Positions 1 through 5,779 are shown, counted from the first letter of the stretch. The stretch is DNA of 6,476 bases from an uncultured Pleurocapsa sp. (GCA_937884735.1 CAKZYI010000441.1:1-6476); one strand, 5' to 3'. Program-made: numbers and translations. Notes: generated by a model not told the origin, from the letters alone.

Positions 1-29
1 TACTTTGAACACAAGGCTACAAAGTAATT

Positions 30-1145
30 ATGCCTCCTGACAATACCAGAGGATATGATATTGAACTAAAAAGAGGTAATGACTGTATTGCAGTACAGGT
101 TAAAAGCCATAGAGCAAAATGTAATGTTGCACAAATTCGTAAATTTCAAAATTTTCTAGAATTACCCTTGGCAAGTCGATTTAATCAAGGCTGGTTTGTT
201 TCTGCTAGTGGCTATTCAAAACCTTCTTTGACCAATGTAAATGCCGAACAACCAGATAATTTATCTCTAGTAACGTTTCAAGGAATTAGTCAAATTATTT
301 GGGATTATAATCCCCCTTCAAACATACCCATCCAAACAATTGCAGCTGCATATGAACCTCCTAAAGAAAGCTCAAAAACCAAATATATTGGCGTATTCAC
401 CTGTAAAGGCGGTGTAGGAAAAACTACTGTTGCAGCACACCTCGCAGGGGCTTTTGCTCTGATGGGACATGATGTTATTTTATTGGATTTAGATCCAGAC
501 CGTAATTTAAGAAAGCTCTTTTTACAAGATATTGAAGACGAAAATGGTGATGCCAGTATTTTTGTCCCCGCTATAAATAGAAATGAATTAGGCACGACTA
601 TTACAGTACTTAATGCAGATCAATGGAAAGAAGAAGATTATTCTGATGTTAAAGTCATTATCTGTGATTGTTCTCCAGTACTAAGCGAAAATTCCCAATC
701 TCTAGTCGAAAAATTTGATTATTGTGTAATTCCTACTACCCTCAATCCTCTGGGAGTCAGCAAACATGGAGATGTAATTATAAGAACCTTTAAGCATATC
801 CGCCAACGCAATCCACAAGCAGAAATGTTTGCTTTGATCAACAACTACATATCTAATCAAAATTTAGTTAGAAGAAATCGTGCTTTATTCGATCACCTCA
901 ATCGAAGTCTTGGTGAATATACCTCAATCGATCCTAAGTGCAAATTAATTCATCCCGATGCAGCAAAAATTCGTCATAGTATAGCATTGCTTTACTGGGG
1001 ATATCATATTGTTGCAGGAACTGAACCTCAATTAGCATTTAGAGAGTCTGGCGGTAGAAGTTTTCCTCGCACAGATTTTCTTCAGCTAGCAGAATATTTA
1101 GAAGAACACACTACCATAGATGAATTACGCTCGTCAGGTCTGTAA
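30..1145 (+). CDS. Mrr-like nuclease domain fused to ParA-type ATPase
   Basis: This 371-residue protein has two parts. Residues 1-95 resemble the restriction-endonuclease (PD-(D/E)XK, Mrr-like) fold: Asp10 in RGYDIEL is followed by Gln23-Val-Lys25 in AVQVKSH, matching the D...(E/Q)xK metal-binding pattern, and GWFVSASGYSK (54-64) matches the later conserved strand. After a linker (about 96-117) comes a ParA/MinD-type ATPase. It has the deviant Walker A box KGGVGKTT (126-133), LLDLDPD (151-157) at the switch/Walker A' position, and Walker B IICDCSP (210-216). ParA proteins are dimerising ATPases that position plasmids, chromosomes or protein complexes. The role here is unknown: a defence or mobile-element function is possible but unsupported by neighbours in view. 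The ATG at 30 is the only early Met and has no ribosome-binding site. Domain-like residues continue upstream to a TGA at 6-8, so the N-terminus may be truncated. The ATPase call is firm; the nuclease call is moderate. Confidence 0.85.
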   Translation: MPPDNTRGYDIELKRGNDCIAVQVKSHRAKCNVAQIRKFQNFLELPLASRFNQGWFVSASGYSKPSLTNVNAEQPDNLSLVTFQGISQIIWDYNPPSNIPIQTIAAAYEPPKESSKTKYIGVFTCKGGVGKTTVAAHLAGAFALMGHDVILLDLDPDRNLRKLFLQDIEDENGDASIFVPAINRNELGTTITVLNADQWKEEDYSDVKVIICDCSPVLSENSQSLVEKFDYCVIPTTLNPLGVSKHGDVIIRTFKHIRQRNPQAEMFALINNYISNQNLVRRNRALFDHLNRSLGEYTSIDPKCKLIHPDAAKIRHSIALLYWGYHIVAGTEPQLAFRESGGRSFPRTDFLQLAEYLEEHTTIDELRSSGL

Positions 1146-1167
1146 ATTTTACAATTGAACACAATAT

Positions 1168-1185
1168 AAAGGCGATCGCTTTTTT
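1168..1185 (+). terminator. possible weak terminator hairpin built on a HIP1 octamer
   Basis: The segment AAAGGC-GATC-GCTTTT can fold into a six-pair stem (one G-U) with a GATC loop and is followed by further T residues. It lies 22 bp after the stop codon of the ParA-like gene. The core is the HIP1 octamer at 1172-1179, which is common in cyanobacteria for reasons other than termination, and most of the T tract is used in the stem, so this is a weak call. Confidence 0.25.
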
Positions 1186-1187
1186 AT

Positions 1188-1200
1188 TTCTGAATCAGAA
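1188..1200. repeat. 13-bp inverted repeat
   Basis: TTCTGA-A-TCAGAA is a perfect 6+1+6 palindrome in the gap downstream of the ParA-like gene. It could be a protein-binding site or chance. No promoter that it would control was recognised. Confidence 0.25.
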
Positions 1201-1229
1201 TATCTTTGAGATTCAACCAGATGTTTTGC

Positions 1230-1334
1230 TTTTGTGGTGCAGCTATTTAAAGAGGAGATATTGGCGCGAAAAAAGGTACTCTAACTATTATGGTTGGGGG
1301 AAGTAAAGCAGATTTTGCCAAATGCAAGCCTACC
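1230..1334 (+). pseudogene. remnant of a beta-hydroxyacid dehydrogenase (6PGDH NAD-binding domain)
   Basis: Read in one frame, this stretch gives FCGAAI, a TAA stop (1248-1250), then RGDIGAKKGTLTIMVGG and SKADFAKCKPT. In the 3-hydroxyisobutyrate dehydrogenase / tartronate semialdehyde reductase family, the end of the NAD-binding domain reads FLDAPVSGG(D/V)xGA, then GTLxIMVGG, then xxFxxxKP. The remnant follows this over about 35 residues. The TAA stands where the family has Ser (TCA to TAA is one change), and AGA (Arg) stands where Gly (GGA) is expected. Downstream the frame loses resemblance and meets TAG at 1362. No start, Rossmann motif or catalytic domain remains, so it cannot make a working enzyme. 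It is a relic of a deleted or rearranged gene between the ParA-like gene and cobO. The assignment rests on motif memory and not on a search. Confidence 0.6.
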
Positions 1335-1434
1335 ACAAGGACGAAAGATGAGGAAAAGCTGTAGGTTGAGTTAGTGGCTAAAAATAACAACCTTTGCTTT
1401 GCAATAACAAAATACTAGTAATTAGCAATCACTT

Positions 1435-2043
1435 ATGAACGTAATTAGTAACGAACAGCACAAACAGAAAATGCAGCGTCGCAAAGAGGTTCAGGATGAG
1501 CGTCTGGCGGATAAAAAAGCGGAAAAAGGCTTAATTCTGGTTAATACAGGTAATGGTAAAGGAAAAACCACAGCAGCCCTGGGCATGGTAATGCGATCGC
1601 TCGGTCATGGATACAAAGTTGCAATTGTGCAGTACATCAAAGGTGCATGGGAACCAGCAGAAAAAGCAGTCTTAGAAAAGTACTCAGACCAATTAAACTT
1701 TCACGCCATGGGAGAAGGTTTTACTTGGGAAACTCAAGACAGGGAAAGAGATATCGAAAAAGCTCAAGCTGCCTGGACGCAAAGTTTGGAATATATTCTC
1801 AATCCTGAATATAGATTAGTTTTGCTAGATGAAATTAATATCGCCCTAAAACTAGGCTATTTAAACGTTAATACCGTAATTGAAGGACTAGAGCAAAAAC
1901 CAGAAAACTCCCACGTTATTTTGACAGGAAGAGGTGCGCCAGCAGAATTAATTGCGATCGCCGATCTTGTAACTGAAATGTCCTTGATCAAACATCCTTT
2001 CCGCGAACAGGGAATCAAAGCTCAACCAGGAATTGAATTTTAA
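1435..2043 (+). CDS. cobO: corrinoid (cob(I)alamin) adenosyltransferase, CobO/BtuR type
   Basis: The enzyme transfers the 5'-deoxyadenosyl group of ATP to the reduced cobalt of corrinoids, giving adenosyl forms in cobalamin synthesis and salvage; it acts in the cytosol. The 202-residue length is usual for the CobO/CobA/BtuR family. The N-terminal 30 residues are charged and helical (QHKQKMQRRKEVQDERLADK), as is typical. The P-loop is GNGKGKTTAALG (39-50). VAIVQYIKGAW (62-72), the acidic LVLLDEINIALKLGYL (128-143), VILTGRGAP (161-169) and the C-terminal HPFREQGIKAQPGIEF (187-202) are all family signatures, so the gene appears intact. The ATG at 1435 gives the expected N-terminus; no Shine-Dalgarno is visible. 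It follows a 289-bp non-coding gap and stands 75 bp before the mlaE-like gene, so cotranscription is possible but not evident. No canonical cobalamin riboswitch was seen upstream. Confidence 0.95.
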   Translation: MNVISNEQHKQKMQRRKEVQDERLADKKAEKGLILVNTGNGKGKTTAALGMVMRSLGHGYKVAIVQYIKGAWEPAEKAVLEKYSDQLNFHAMGEGFTWETQDRERDIEKAQAAWTQSLEYILNPEYRLVLLDEINIALKLGYLNVNTVIEGLEQKPENSHVILTGRGAPAELIAIADLVTEMSLIKHPFREQGIKAQPGIEF

Positions 2044-2074
2044 GCTATTTTGAACAATAGTTATTGTCATAGCT
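2043..2074. repeat. nested inverted repeat after cobO
   Basis: AGCTAT (2043-2048) pairs with ATAGCT (2069-2074), and inside it ACAATA (2054-2059) pairs with TATTGT (2062-2067). The two arms are separated by an asymmetric bulge (5 versus 1 nt). It begins on the last base of the cobO stop codon. There is no following T tract, so it is a poor intrinsic terminator. It could be an operator or an RNA hairpin before the mlaE-like gene. Confidence 0.35.
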
Positions 2075-2094
2075 GTTGTGACTTCTGTTAAAAT
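2064..2094 (+). promoter_or_regulatory. candidate extended -10 promoter for the mlaE-like gene
   Basis: TTGTCA (2064-2069) differs from the TTGACA -35 consensus at one base. TGTTAAAAT (2086-2094) fits an extended -10 (TGnTAnnnT). The 19-bp spacer is long, which the extended -10 could offset. Transcription would start near 2101, about 18 bases before the ATG at 2119. The -35 overlaps the inverted repeat at 2043-2074, which would suit a repressor site. This is pattern matching only. Confidence 0.3.
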
Positions 2095-2118
2095 GTCTGT
2101 TCCTTCACCCTTTCGCCA

Positions 2119-2907
2119 ATGAGAAGGAACACCCTCGACACAAAAATTCAGCGTTCGCCAGAACGCCTGCTGGCAGCAATATTTTTGCTAGGACATGTTA
2201 TTGTCCACATACTGCAAGGCAAAATAAACCGCCGCAATACTTTAGAACAAATGGGTATTGTCGGACCAGACTCTTTGGCGATCGCTTTGGTGACAGCAGT
2301 TTTTGTTGGTGCAGTGTTTACAATTCAAGTTGCACGAGAATTTCTTAATTTTGGTGCTGTACAGGCGATCGGAGGCGTTTTAGCCTTGGCTTTGAGTAGA
2401 GAACTCGCACCAGTATTAACCGCCGTGGTAATTGCAGCTAGGGTCGGCTCGGCATTTGCTGCGGAAATTGGCACTATGAAGGTGACGGAACAAATAGACG
2501 CTCTCTATGTATTGAAAAGCGATCCTATTGACTATTTAGTAATTCCTCGCGTCATAGCTTGCTGTATCATGCTGCCAATCTTGACCATGATCTCTCTGGT
2601 AATGGGTTCTCTTGGTGGAATATTTGTAGCCACCACCATTTACAATATTTCCCAGGCAACTTTTATTGAATCTATCCAAAGCTTTTTGCAAATATGGGAT
2701 TTAATTAGTGCCATGATTAAAGCCGTTATTTTTGGCGGACTAATCGCGATCATTGGCTGTAATTGGGGATTAACTACCACAGGGGGAGCAAAGGGAGTTG
2801 GTCAATCGACCACAACTGCGGTAGTTATGGCTCTTATTGCTATTTTTATTTCCAATTTTTTCTTATCTTGGCTAATGTTCCAAGGTTTAGGTCGCCAGTT
2901 TCTCTGA
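2119..2907 (+). CDS. mlaE: MlaE/TGD1-family lipid ABC-transporter permease
   Basis: This 262-residue inner-membrane protein is a permease of the MlaE (YrbE) family, whose relatives move phospholipids between membranes (bacterial Mla system; chloroplast TGD1). After a basic N-terminus and an amphipathic helix (RLLAAIFLLGHVIVHIL, 16-32) there are about five hydrophobic segments, near 52-70, 83-110, 140-175, 200-216 and 233-255. Two diagnostic stretches are present: the cytosolic loop with SRELAPVLTAVVIAARVG (93-110), SAFAAEIGTMKVTEQIDAL (111-129), and GGAKGVGQSTTTAVV (222-236). Length is normal for the family. The cognate ATPase (MlaF-like) and MCE protein (MlaD-like) are not in the window; in cyanobacteria they are often unlinked. 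The ATG at 2119 overlaps the stop of a nine-codon reading frame begun at 2093. The gene lies in a same-strand series that ends with plsY, which supports a lipid role. The mlaE symbol is by family. Confidence 0.93.
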   Translation: MRRNTLDTKIQRSPERLLAAIFLLGHVIVHILQGKINRRNTLEQMGIVGPDSLAIALVTAVFVGAVFTIQVAREFLNFGAVQAIGGVLALALSRELAPVLTAVVIAARVGSAFAAEIGTMKVTEQIDALYVLKSDPIDYLVIPRVIACCIMLPILTMISLVMGSLGGIFVATTIYNISQATFIESIQSFLQIWDLISAMIKAVIFGGLIAIIGCNWGLTTTGGAKGVGQSTTTAVVMALIAIFISNFFLSWLMFQGLGRQFL

Positions 2908-2991
2908 TAAGCCAACATTAAGCTAAAATTTGTGTCGTTGTAGAATATATATTGTGCGAAAGATGATGATTTTTTAAAAAAGTATATATAA

Positions 2992-3381
2992 ATGGCTACT
3001 AACATCAAAATTGACAGTTCCACAGAAGTTATAGAACTCGCTCCCAATTACAAAATTCCTTTAGCTCTAATTGCGATCGCCATTACATTATCTTTTGTTT
3101 CTTTCTGGGTGGCAGGAGTAATTGCTTTGCTGGGTTTATTTTTGACCATACAAACAGTATTAATTAGGCTGCAATTTACCAGTCAGTCTTTACTGGTGTT
3201 GCGCTCTGGAAAAGTGCTTAGAACTTTCCCCTATGGTGAATGGTTAAACTGGGAAATATTTTGGTCGCCAGTACCAATCTTATTTTACTTTCGCGAGGTT
3301 AATAGCATTCATTTTCTACCGATTATTTTTGACTCTAAAGCCCTTGTGGATTGCTTGAATAAGCACTATCCTCGTCAGTAA
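2992..3381 (+). CDS. DUF3119-family small membrane protein
   Basis: This 129-residue protein looks like DUF3119, a family of unknown function found in cyanobacteria and plants. After a short polar N-terminus (1-21), a hydrophobic hairpin covers about residues 22-56 (IPLALIAIAITLSFVSFWV, then AGVIALLGLFLTIQTVLI). It is followed by a compact domain resembling a small beta-rich PH-like fold: LQFTSQSLLVLRSGKVLRTFPYGEW in two strands, EIFWSPVPILFYF, and a C-terminal helix (SKALVDCLNKHY). Pro-Ile-Leu-Phe-Tyr-Phe-Arg-Glu (95-102) is a likely conserved element. It follows the mlaE-like gene by 84 bp on the same strand; a role as an accessory of that transporter or of lipid metabolism is inference from position. 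The ATG at 2992 follows a run of TA repeats with no Shine-Dalgarno. The family call is from recall; the function is unknown. Confidence 0.8.
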   Translation: MATNIKIDSSTEVIELAPNYKIPLALIAIAITLSFVSFWVAGVIALLGLFLTIQTVLIRLQFTSQSLLVLRSGKVLRTFPYGEWLNWEIFWSPVPILFYFREVNSIHFLPIIFDSKALVDCLNKHYPRQ

Positions 3382-3461
3382 TTAATAAGTCAGTCCAAAA
3401 GGATACACCCGCGAATAATCGCTACGCATATAATCAATAATTTATTTATCTTGGCATTTTT

Positions 3462-3926
3462 ATGAATTCTGAAGTTCCTCCTATCCCTGAATCTGAAAAC
3501 TCCAACTTCAAACAGAATGACTCCTCAGATTTGTCTTTAGATGAATTAAAAGTTGAATCTACCTCAGATTTTGATGATGCTTGGCTAGAAGACGATATTG
3601 ACGATGTAGTAGATGTCACCATCGAACCTGAAGAAGAACCCGAACCCAGTGAAGCAGAATTAGCTAGCTCTACAGTTATCGAACCAGCTTCAACAGCAAA
3701 AAATGAAGTCATAAAACTTGCTGACTTAGAAACTGCTTCAGAACAAAGCACTGAATTGATACAGCAACCTGTAGAAAATACTGAAAAAAACTCTGAGGAA
3801 ACGGACAAACCCCTAGAAGAGACTTTTGCAGCAGAAAATGCAGAAACTATAGAACCAACTCTCAAGTCATCATCAGAATCAGAACTATTTGTAGATAGCT
3901 GGTTGGATGAACCAAAATCAGATTAA
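3462..3926 (+). CDS. acidic disordered N-terminal portion of a split DUF3086-like gene
   Basis: This frame encodes 154 residues that are strongly acidic and low in complexity, rich in Glu, Asp, Ser and Pro, with no predicted membrane segment or domain (for example LEDDIDDVVDVTIEPEEEPEP, read as two pieces at about 42-62). It ends at TAA 3924-3926. The same frame then stays open without interruption through 3927-5060 into a coiled-coil/DUF3086-like protein, and the intervening codons read naturally (SKINATEETDKSVVISDSQ then VDLLEEQKAALQSEIEALK). The simplest reading is that this is the N-terminal tail of one longer gene interrupted by a nonsense mutation or a base-call error. A true separate acidic protein is the alternative. 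The ATG at 3462 is the first Met in frame; no Shine-Dalgarno is visible, and the upstream gene ends 80 bp away. The whole gene would encode about 532 residues. Confidence 0.6.
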   Translation: MNSEVPPIPESENSNFKQNDSSDLSLDELKVESTSDFDDAWLEDDIDDVVDVTIEPEEEPEPSEAELASSTVIEPASTAKNEVIKLADLETASEQSTELIQQPVENTEKNSEETDKPLEETFAAENAETIEPTLKSSSESELFVDSWLDEPKSD

Positions 3927-4055
3927 TCAAAAATCAACGCCACAGAAGAAACAGATAAGTCTGTAGTTATTTCAGATAGTCAGGTCGATCTGCTTGAAGA
4001 GCAAAAAGCAGCTTTACAAAGTGAAATTGAAGCTCTTAAAACCCAAAAAGAACAA

Positions 4056-5060
4056 ATGCTTTTAGAGCAGGTAAGAGAGGTTCAAGAAAATATGGCGCAA
4101 ATGGTAGAGGAAGGAATTAGAGAACTAAAAGAGCGCAAAACCGCATTACAAATCGAGATTGAAAAGCTAGAACGTCGTAGAGATCGAATCAACCAAGAAA
4201 TGCGCGCTAATTTTGCAGGTTCATCTCAAGAATTGGCAATTAAAGTTCAAGGTTTTAAAGAATACCTTGTGGGGAGTCTTCAAGATTTAGCTCGTGCAGC
4301 AGACAAATTAGATTTAGTAAAAAGTGAAGCTCCAGTCTCTCGAACTCCTCCAAGAGCAAGGAGCAGAGATGGCGATATGGGTATGGCTGGCTCTAGGGAA
4401 GATCGAGATCGAGTCAGAAGACGAGATCGAGGAGATCGAGCAAGTAGAGATGTTAGAAGTGGCAGAGACAGCCGAGGTAGAAACTCTATTCAATCTGCAT
4501 CTCAAGGTCAATTTTCCGAACCAGCTTTTGCCGATCAGGGCAAGCGTATTCGCCAGATTATTGATAAATATCGTAACAATCCCGATTATTACGGTTCTCC
4601 TTGGCAACTTAGACGTACATTTGAACCCATCCACGCCAAAAAAGTACAAGACTGGTTTTTTGTTCAGGGTGGCAGGGGTGCCGTAGATAGTATGGGTAGC
4701 CGCCTACAAAATATTTTGGTTGCTTCGGCGGCAATTTCAATTTTGCATAATTTACATGGCGATCGCTGTCGTGTGTTAGTCCTGACTGATACGCCCGAAA
4801 ACTTGGGAGAATGGCGTAGAGGTTTACAAGATTGCTTGGGGATATCTCGCAGTAATTTTGGCTCTAATCGAGGTGTAACACTATTTGATTCTCCAGAAGT
4901 TGCCGTACAGCGTGCAGAACGTCTAATAGAAGAAAAACTATTGCCAGTGATTATAATAGATGAAACAGATGAACTATTAAATCTGTCTGTTTTGAAGTTT
5001 CCTGTATGGCTTGCATTTGCTTCTACTAATAGACAGGCTTCGTCTAATTATTTATATTAG
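4056..5060 (+). CDS. DUF3086-like coiled-coil protein, C-terminal portion of the split gene
   Basis: The 334-residue protein starts at the first ATG after the in-frame TAA at 3924-3926; the same frame is open from 3927, adding 43 upstream codons. In order: a charged coiled coil from about codon 3980 through residue 50 (EEGIRELKERKTALQIEIEK, LERRRDRINQEMR); a conserved-looking segment FAGSSQELAIKVQGFKEYLV (53-72) continuing to LDLV; an Arg/Asp-rich linker (96-143, DRDRVRRRDRGDR); and a globular domain (160-334) with YYGSPWQLRRTFEPIH, VQGGRGAVDSMGSRLQN, RCRVLVLTDTPENLGEW and LLPVIIIDETDELL. The pattern matches my recollection of the cyanobacterial DUF3086 family. Function is unknown. The last motifs recall the fold of P-loop/helicase domains without a Walker A lysine. 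A start at 4056 would cut into the coiled coil, which argues that the true gene begins at 3462. plsY follows 80 bp later. Confidence 0.75.
   Translation: MLLEQVREVQENMAQMVEEGIRELKERKTALQIEIEKLERRRDRINQEMRANFAGSSQELAIKVQGFKEYLVGSLQDLARAADKLDLVKSEAPVSRTPPRARSRDGDMGMAGSREDRDRVRRRDRGDRASRDVRSGRDSRGRNSIQSASQGQFSEPAFADQGKRIRQIIDKYRNNPDYYGSPWQLRRTFEPIHAKKVQDWFFVQGGRGAVDSMGSRLQNILVASAAISILHNLHGDRCRVLVLTDTPENLGEWRRGLQDCLGISRSNFGSNRGVTLFDSPEVAVQRAERLIEEKLLPVIIIDETDELLNLSVLKFPVWLAFASTNRQASSNYLY
4399..4440 (+). repeat. GATCGA short repeats encoding an Asp-Arg tract
   Basis: GATCGA occurs four times, at 4401, 4407, 4425 and 4434, the first two in direct tandem, inside a purine-rich stretch. They encode Asp-Arg pairs in the linker of the DUF3086-like protein (residues 116-128, DRDRVRRRDRGDR). 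The motif resembles half of the HIP1 octamer and could expand or contract by slippage. Confidence 0.6.
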
Positions 5061-5140
5061 TAAAATTAATTTGTCTAGGTATTTTTTTTGTCGCAAAAAG
5101 CCGTTAAACTATTCCTAAATATTTAACACACTCGTAAATT

Positions 5141-5779
5141 ATGCTATTTAATCTTATTATAGGCGGGCTACTAATATTGGTGGCTTACCTGCTGGGATCG
5201 ATTCCGACTGGATATGTCGTTGGACGTTATCTAAAGGGAATTGATATCAGAGAACATGGTTCTTGTTCAACAGGCGCAACTAATGTTTTACGCACAGTTG
5301 GCAAACCTGCTGCGATCGCAGTATTGGTGATCGACCTGCTCAAAGGTGCAGTTGCACTAGCTTTAATAAATATGGTTTATTTCTTTGCACCCCAAGGATT
5401 TTTACCAGCGCAATGGCATCCTTGGCTAATCACAGGTGCAGCACTTGGGGCGATTATTGGGCATAGTAAGTCTATTTGGCTTAACTTTACAGGGGGTAAA
5501 TCCGTTGCCACCACCTTGGGCATATTGTTAGTAATGAATCCTGTAGTTGGTTTGGGAACATTAGCTAGCTTTGGCGTTATTTTAGGTTTTTCCCGTATAG
5601 TTTCCTTGAGTTCTATCTGTGGCGCGATCGCAGTTAATGTTTTGATGATTGCTTTAAGCCAACCTGCTGCGTACTCGATTTTTGCCGCCCTAGCAGGTCT
5701 ATACGTAATTTTACGTCACAAAACCAATATCCAGCGTTTACTTGCTGGCATTGAGCCAAAAATCGGTCAAGCTTTGTAA
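5141..5779 (+). CDS. plsY: glycerol-3-phosphate acyltransferase PlsY
   Basis: PlsY transfers an acyl group from acyl-phosphate to the sn-1 position of glycerol 3-phosphate, making lysophosphatidic acid, the first step of membrane glycerolipid synthesis. It is an integral inner-membrane protein. The 212 residues match the family length. All three conserved loops are present: LLGSIPTGYVVGRYLKGIDIR (18-37, in two pieces) followed by HGSCSTGATNVLRTVGK (39-55) and DLLKG (65-69); GHSKSIWLNFTGGKSVAT (107-124); and SRIVSLSSI (151-159) with RHKTNIQRLLAGIEPKIG (192-209). Hydrophobic helices lie near 2-22, 58-80, 95-110, 124-150, 157-175 and 177-191. The usual GSGN of motif 1 reads GSCS (40-43) here; the Ser may be a lineage trait but the Cys is odd. 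The ATG at 5141 gives the expected N-terminus. It closes a same-strand series that also holds a lipid-transport permease. Confidence 0.95.
   Translation: MLFNLIIGGLLILVAYLLGSIPTGYVVGRYLKGIDIREHGSCSTGATNVLRTVGKPAAIAVLVIDLLKGAVALALINMVYFFAPQGFLPAQWHPWLITGAALGAIIGHSKSIWLNFTGGKSVATTLGILLVMNPVVGLGTLASFGVILGFSRIVSLSSICGAIAVNVLMIALSQPAAYSIFAALAGLYVILRHKTNIQRLLAGIEPKIGQAL

Noticed and set aside
305..595. 96-codon minus-strand frame
   Set aside because: It lies opposite the conserved ParA Walker A region and is a shadow of that gene.
1146..1434. Cobalamin riboswitch upstream of cobO
   Set aside because: The gap before a cobalamin gene was read for the conserved B12-box and core elements. Only isolated G-rich and GCC fragments were seen, and part of the gap is explained by the dehydrogenase remnant.
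2970..2981. TTTTTTAAAAAA palindrome as a terminator of the mlaE-like gene
   Set aside because: It has no loop or GC stem, so it is just an AT-rich stretch upstream of the DUF3119 start.
2802..3047. 81-codon minus-strand frame
   Set aside because: It overlaps the 3' end of the mlaE-like gene and the start of the DUF3119 gene in antisense and has no family features.
3446..3865. 139-codon Ser-rich minus-strand frame
   Set aside because: It is the antisense of Glu/Asp-rich coding sequence, which yields Ser/Phe-rich nonsense on the other strand.
4314..4686. Overlapping frames on both strands (4324-4686 plus, 4314-4649 minus)
   Set aside because: Both are shadows within the DUF3086-like gene. 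The plus one is Glu-rich only because it reads the GATCGA repeats in another frame.
5061..5140. Promoter for plsY (TTGTCG at 5089 with TAAACT or TAAATA)
   Set aside because: Spacings of 10 and 21 bp do not fit a normal promoter.
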